Under the pieces are notes generated by a model. It was not told where the DNA came from. It saw only the letters and a program-made list of their open reading frames with translations, and made no database searches. DNA of 64,000 nt from Macrobrachium rosenbergii (lineage: Eukaryota; Arthropoda; Malacostraca; Decapoda; Palaemonidae): contig NC_089744.1 in the NCBI RefSeq assembly GCF_040412425.1, positions 28,491,001-28,555,000 of the forward strand, in the 5' to 3' direction. The translations under genes and the position numbers were made by a program. This document shows positions 61,622 through 64,000 of this stretch, piece by piece; position 1 is the first letter of the stretch, and every line of letters starts with the position of its first letter.

Positions 61622-61941
61622 TCCGTAGGGGAGTAATGCCGCCAGTGCACCTCATGCGGTGCACTGCAGGGATTACTTAAGGTTCTTTGCAGCGCCTCTT
61701 CGGCCCTTAGTTGCAACCCCTTTCATTCCTTTTACTGTACCTCAGTTCATATTCTCTTTCTTCCATCTTACTTTCCACCCTCTCCTGACAATTGTTTCAC
61801 AGTGCAGCTGCGAGGTTTTCCTCCTGTTACACCTTTCAAACATTTCTACTCTCAATTTCCATTTCAGCTCTGATTGACCTCATAGGTCCCAGCACTTGGC
61901 CTTAGGCCAAAATCCTATATTCTATTGTATTCTATATTTCA
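61622..61941 (+). mobile_element. R1 repeat, subfamily A, copy 10, with 9-bp TSD
   Basis: tgaaggagt lies at 61613-61621 and 61942-61950. Full length: cgtaggggagtaatgccgcc, cgcctcttcggcccttag, cctcataggtcccagcactt and a ctatattctattgtattc tail. The frame 61659-61877 (HCRDYLRFFAAPLRPL) is the family frame. Confidence 0.92.
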
Positions 61942-62394
61942 TGAAGGAGTGTTGATTCAACTATTGGGAGAGGGAAAAAAACTATCTTACACTCAATTGG
62001 ATTGATTGAGTATCTTGAAGATTTGTTAAATTTGAATGATAGGAGCGAGGCTGAGCTGAATGACTGTCCACGTACCAGGTTACTCTTTCTGGATATAAAC
62101 CGAATCATTAATTAGTTTGAGAGCGTTGGTCCCCTTACCAACTCAACCAATTTCTAAGGGATTCAGTGGTGTTTCTTCCCAGAAGAATCGTGGAAATCAG
62201 GACAAAACTCCTTGGGCAGGATTTTTCAGTGATCTCCACCCAGCGTCTCTGATTTTAAAACACATTCTCCTTTGTTCCCACAAGTTTATTTTTTATGAGA
62301 ATGATGCTTGTGCGGATTTATTCCTTGCAGTTTTAGGTAAACAGTGTGGCCCTGAAGCAATTCATGTTGCATTTTATTATTTACTTACATTTTT

Positions 62395-62571
62395 GTTCAT
62401 TTATGGTATTAATTTTTTAATTAATTACTTTTCTTTTCTAATAGCTTGTCTCTTCTTTCTGCGTTTCCTGTTATCTTCTGCTACTCTCAAATGAACAATA
62501 TATTCTTTGGAAGCTTGAATTTCAAGTCAATGGCCCTTTGGGGCTTTTTCCGTGTGAATAGGTTTCATCTT

Positions 62572-62632
<61 letters not shown>
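62395..62632 (+). mobile_element. R2 element 3' end with (AAT)n tail, copy 4
   Basis: tattctttggaagcttgaat, gtcaatggccctttggggct and ttcatcttctg, then (AAT)n at 62575-62632. The upstream body is AT-rich without recognised protein. The frame 62117-62494 starts at TTG and runs into this element. Confidence 0.82.
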
Positions 62633-62979
62633 GATCATCTATTCTTCATTTCTATAAAGCGGTGTTTTTGCAACAATCCTCTCATACATTCTAACCTTGG
62701 CTTAAATGGACACTCCCCTTTGTAATCATCTGAACACATCCGACTGCCTTCATTGTTTATTCTATTCTGTGAGTATCCTTTTCTTTCTGCATCGTCTGCC
62801 TACATCAGCCAATCCACACTAAATTCACGGGTGGTTTTTTTGTCATACAATCTACATACAGTATCCTTTCTCTGACTCCTCTACTTTTGTGTCTTTGAGC
62901 TCTGCGCCTCTATTCTATCTTTCAAATTCAATAACTCTTCAATCTGCTTAAGTGAAAGATAAATATTTTTACTCCCAAA

Positions 62980-63345
62980 AGTTGAACCAACACTCCTTCA
63001 TGGAAGTGATGTTTGGATGTTGAATACTAATGAAAGATAAGAGCATGAAGCTGTCAAAAAAATAAAAAAGGCCGGATACCTTGTATGTACTGCATAAGAT
63101 GAATTAAAAGGGCAAGAAAAAAAAAAGATAAGGCAAAGTATGTTACAAAAATTTGAGGGTAGGTGAAATTATGCATCGGGGTATTTACAAATGGTCTGGT
63201 CACGCTTAAGGAATGGAAGATGATAGGTTGAGGATGACCTAGAAAGGGCTAGATAGGCGGAGAGATTGAAGTATGAGAAAGCAAGGGCCTTAACATTTAT
63301 AAAGGGTTAGAGTGCATGTAGAACAGCGGTAAATAATTCAGTATG
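62980..63345 (+). pseudogene. LINE reverse-transcriptase C-terminal remnant
   Basis: The frame near 62981 reads VEPTLLHGSDVWMLNTNER then a stop and EHEAVKK, which matches the LLYGSEVW...E region after the RT domain of RTE-type and related non-LTR retrotransposons. Further on, out of frame, come KWSGHA, GMEDDRL and RKQGP with NIYKGLECM, corresponding to the W-x-GH, RM-x-D-RL and C-terminal RG(L)-x9-C regions. At least five stops and two frameshifts show it is dead. No upstream palm motif (YxDD) is present in the window; the copy is 5' truncated. Clade not resolved. Confidence 0.72.
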
Positions 63346-63420
63346 TGCAAGATGTTTGAACTTGCTTAATGAGTAGTTTTTGTAGGTGAATGAAGCCTTT
63401 GATGCTGTGGAAGTTTTCTG

Positions 63421-63456
63421 TGCGCGCGCGCATGTGTGTGTGTGTGTGCGTGCGTG
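63421..63456. repeat. (GC)n(GT)n microsatellite
   Basis: gcgcgcgcgc followed by (TG)n, shortly after the LINE remnant; it may be a tail-derived tract. Confidence 0.9.
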
Positions 63457-64000
63457 CTAGATTAATGTACTAAGGAATTGACTAAACGGAAAAGGCAGGT
63501 TTTCTCTTTTTATAAACGTGATTTTATAGATATCTATCCCCGAATTCCTAATATCAGTTAAAACTTCTCAAACAAGAACAAGGACACAAAACTAAACAGA
63601 ATAGGCCTATGCTTAATCGCTTTATTTCATAATCATAAAGGAACTCTAAAAATAATATAGGTGATTCTGAGAAATATATTGAAAATTATAACACAAAATA
63701 AGAACAATGAAAAAACTGTTCTTGTACTTGTCATATGTGACGCTTCCAAAAAATATTGACTTCAGACTTTCTAAGCTGTCTCAGCAGTAATTATCTGTAT
63801 GTCACACAAAGTTGAATGAAGTGAGAATTTATGATTATTTTTATGGTTACTGCTCATTGCTGGAGTTATTTGGGATTAAGAACAAAACAGAGGAACATTT
63901 CAAGGCACTGGAAGACCCAGACTACCTAAGGTCCTTCAGATGAGTGTATATTTGAATGACCTTGAGGCTACTTTATTACAAAGCTAAGGCATTCTAAAGA
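63457..64000. other. Unassigned non-coding stretch
   Basis: AT-rich to the window end; no recognised element. Confidence 0.35.

Noticed and set aside
62117..62494. 125-aa ORF as a membrane protein
   Set aside because: Begins at TTG and its hydrophobic end is the AT-rich body of an R2 element.

Overview
The window looks like decapod crustacean nuclear DNA, most likely shrimp and possibly caridean. The evidence is the density of long (AT)n, (CT)n/(GA)n, (CA/GT)n and (ATT)n microsatellites, tRNA-derived SINEs, and several short dispersed repeats that I associate with decapod genomes; species was not determined. No complete protein-coding gene can be supported. Nearly all long open frames are microsatellites or minisatellites read as IYIY, SLSL, NNNN or VLKAIYFSVF, or frames carried by dispersed repeats. 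The window is best read as intergenic or long-intron DNA.

Layout. 0-11 kb: a SINE with a perfect 17-bp target-site duplication (TSD), a LINE endonuclease remnant, a 31-bp minisatellite, two copies of a ~310-bp retroelement-like family (here R1) and smaller families R3, R4 and R5. 11-21 kb: a second SINE, two tandem AT-rich palindromes, and a decayed 7.6-kb LTR retrotransposon on the minus strand (12710-20334). That element has ~1.2-1.3-kb LTRs, a tRNA-Arg-like primer-binding site, two gag zinc knuckles and a retropepsin remnant that has lost its catalytic Asp; it sits inside the (AT)n core of an older inverted repeat (R6). 21-28 kb: R1 copies, an inverted R2 pair and inverted tRNA-SINE pairs with (AT)n tails. 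28.3-30.3 kb: the most gene-like stretch, low in repeats, with a CCAAT box, strong splice donors and a short open candidate exon. 31-43 kb: composite (AT)n tandem repeats, a G-rich tract, a third SINE with a different head, a pyrimidine-rich 30-bp minisatellite, isolated exon-like signals and a 112-bp-arm foldback at 41.6-41.8 kb. 44.3-48.9 kb: a 62-bp minisatellite in which a 30-bp derivative has expanded and then reverts to the long unit. 49-64 kb: R1 and R2 copies, two more foldbacks flanked by (AT)n, and a LINE reverse-transcriptase C-terminal remnant.

Repeat names R1-R6 are mine, used only to link copies. R1 (ten copies) has TSDs of 9-13 bp at four copies and an ATTCT-like tail, so it behaves like a non-LTR or SINE-type retroelement. 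R2 is a 3' end with an (AAT)n tail, which explains at least three of the trinucleotide microsatellites. The main theme is structural: many elements occur as head-to-head inverted pairs, often with (AT)n at both outer ends, and would form hairpins.
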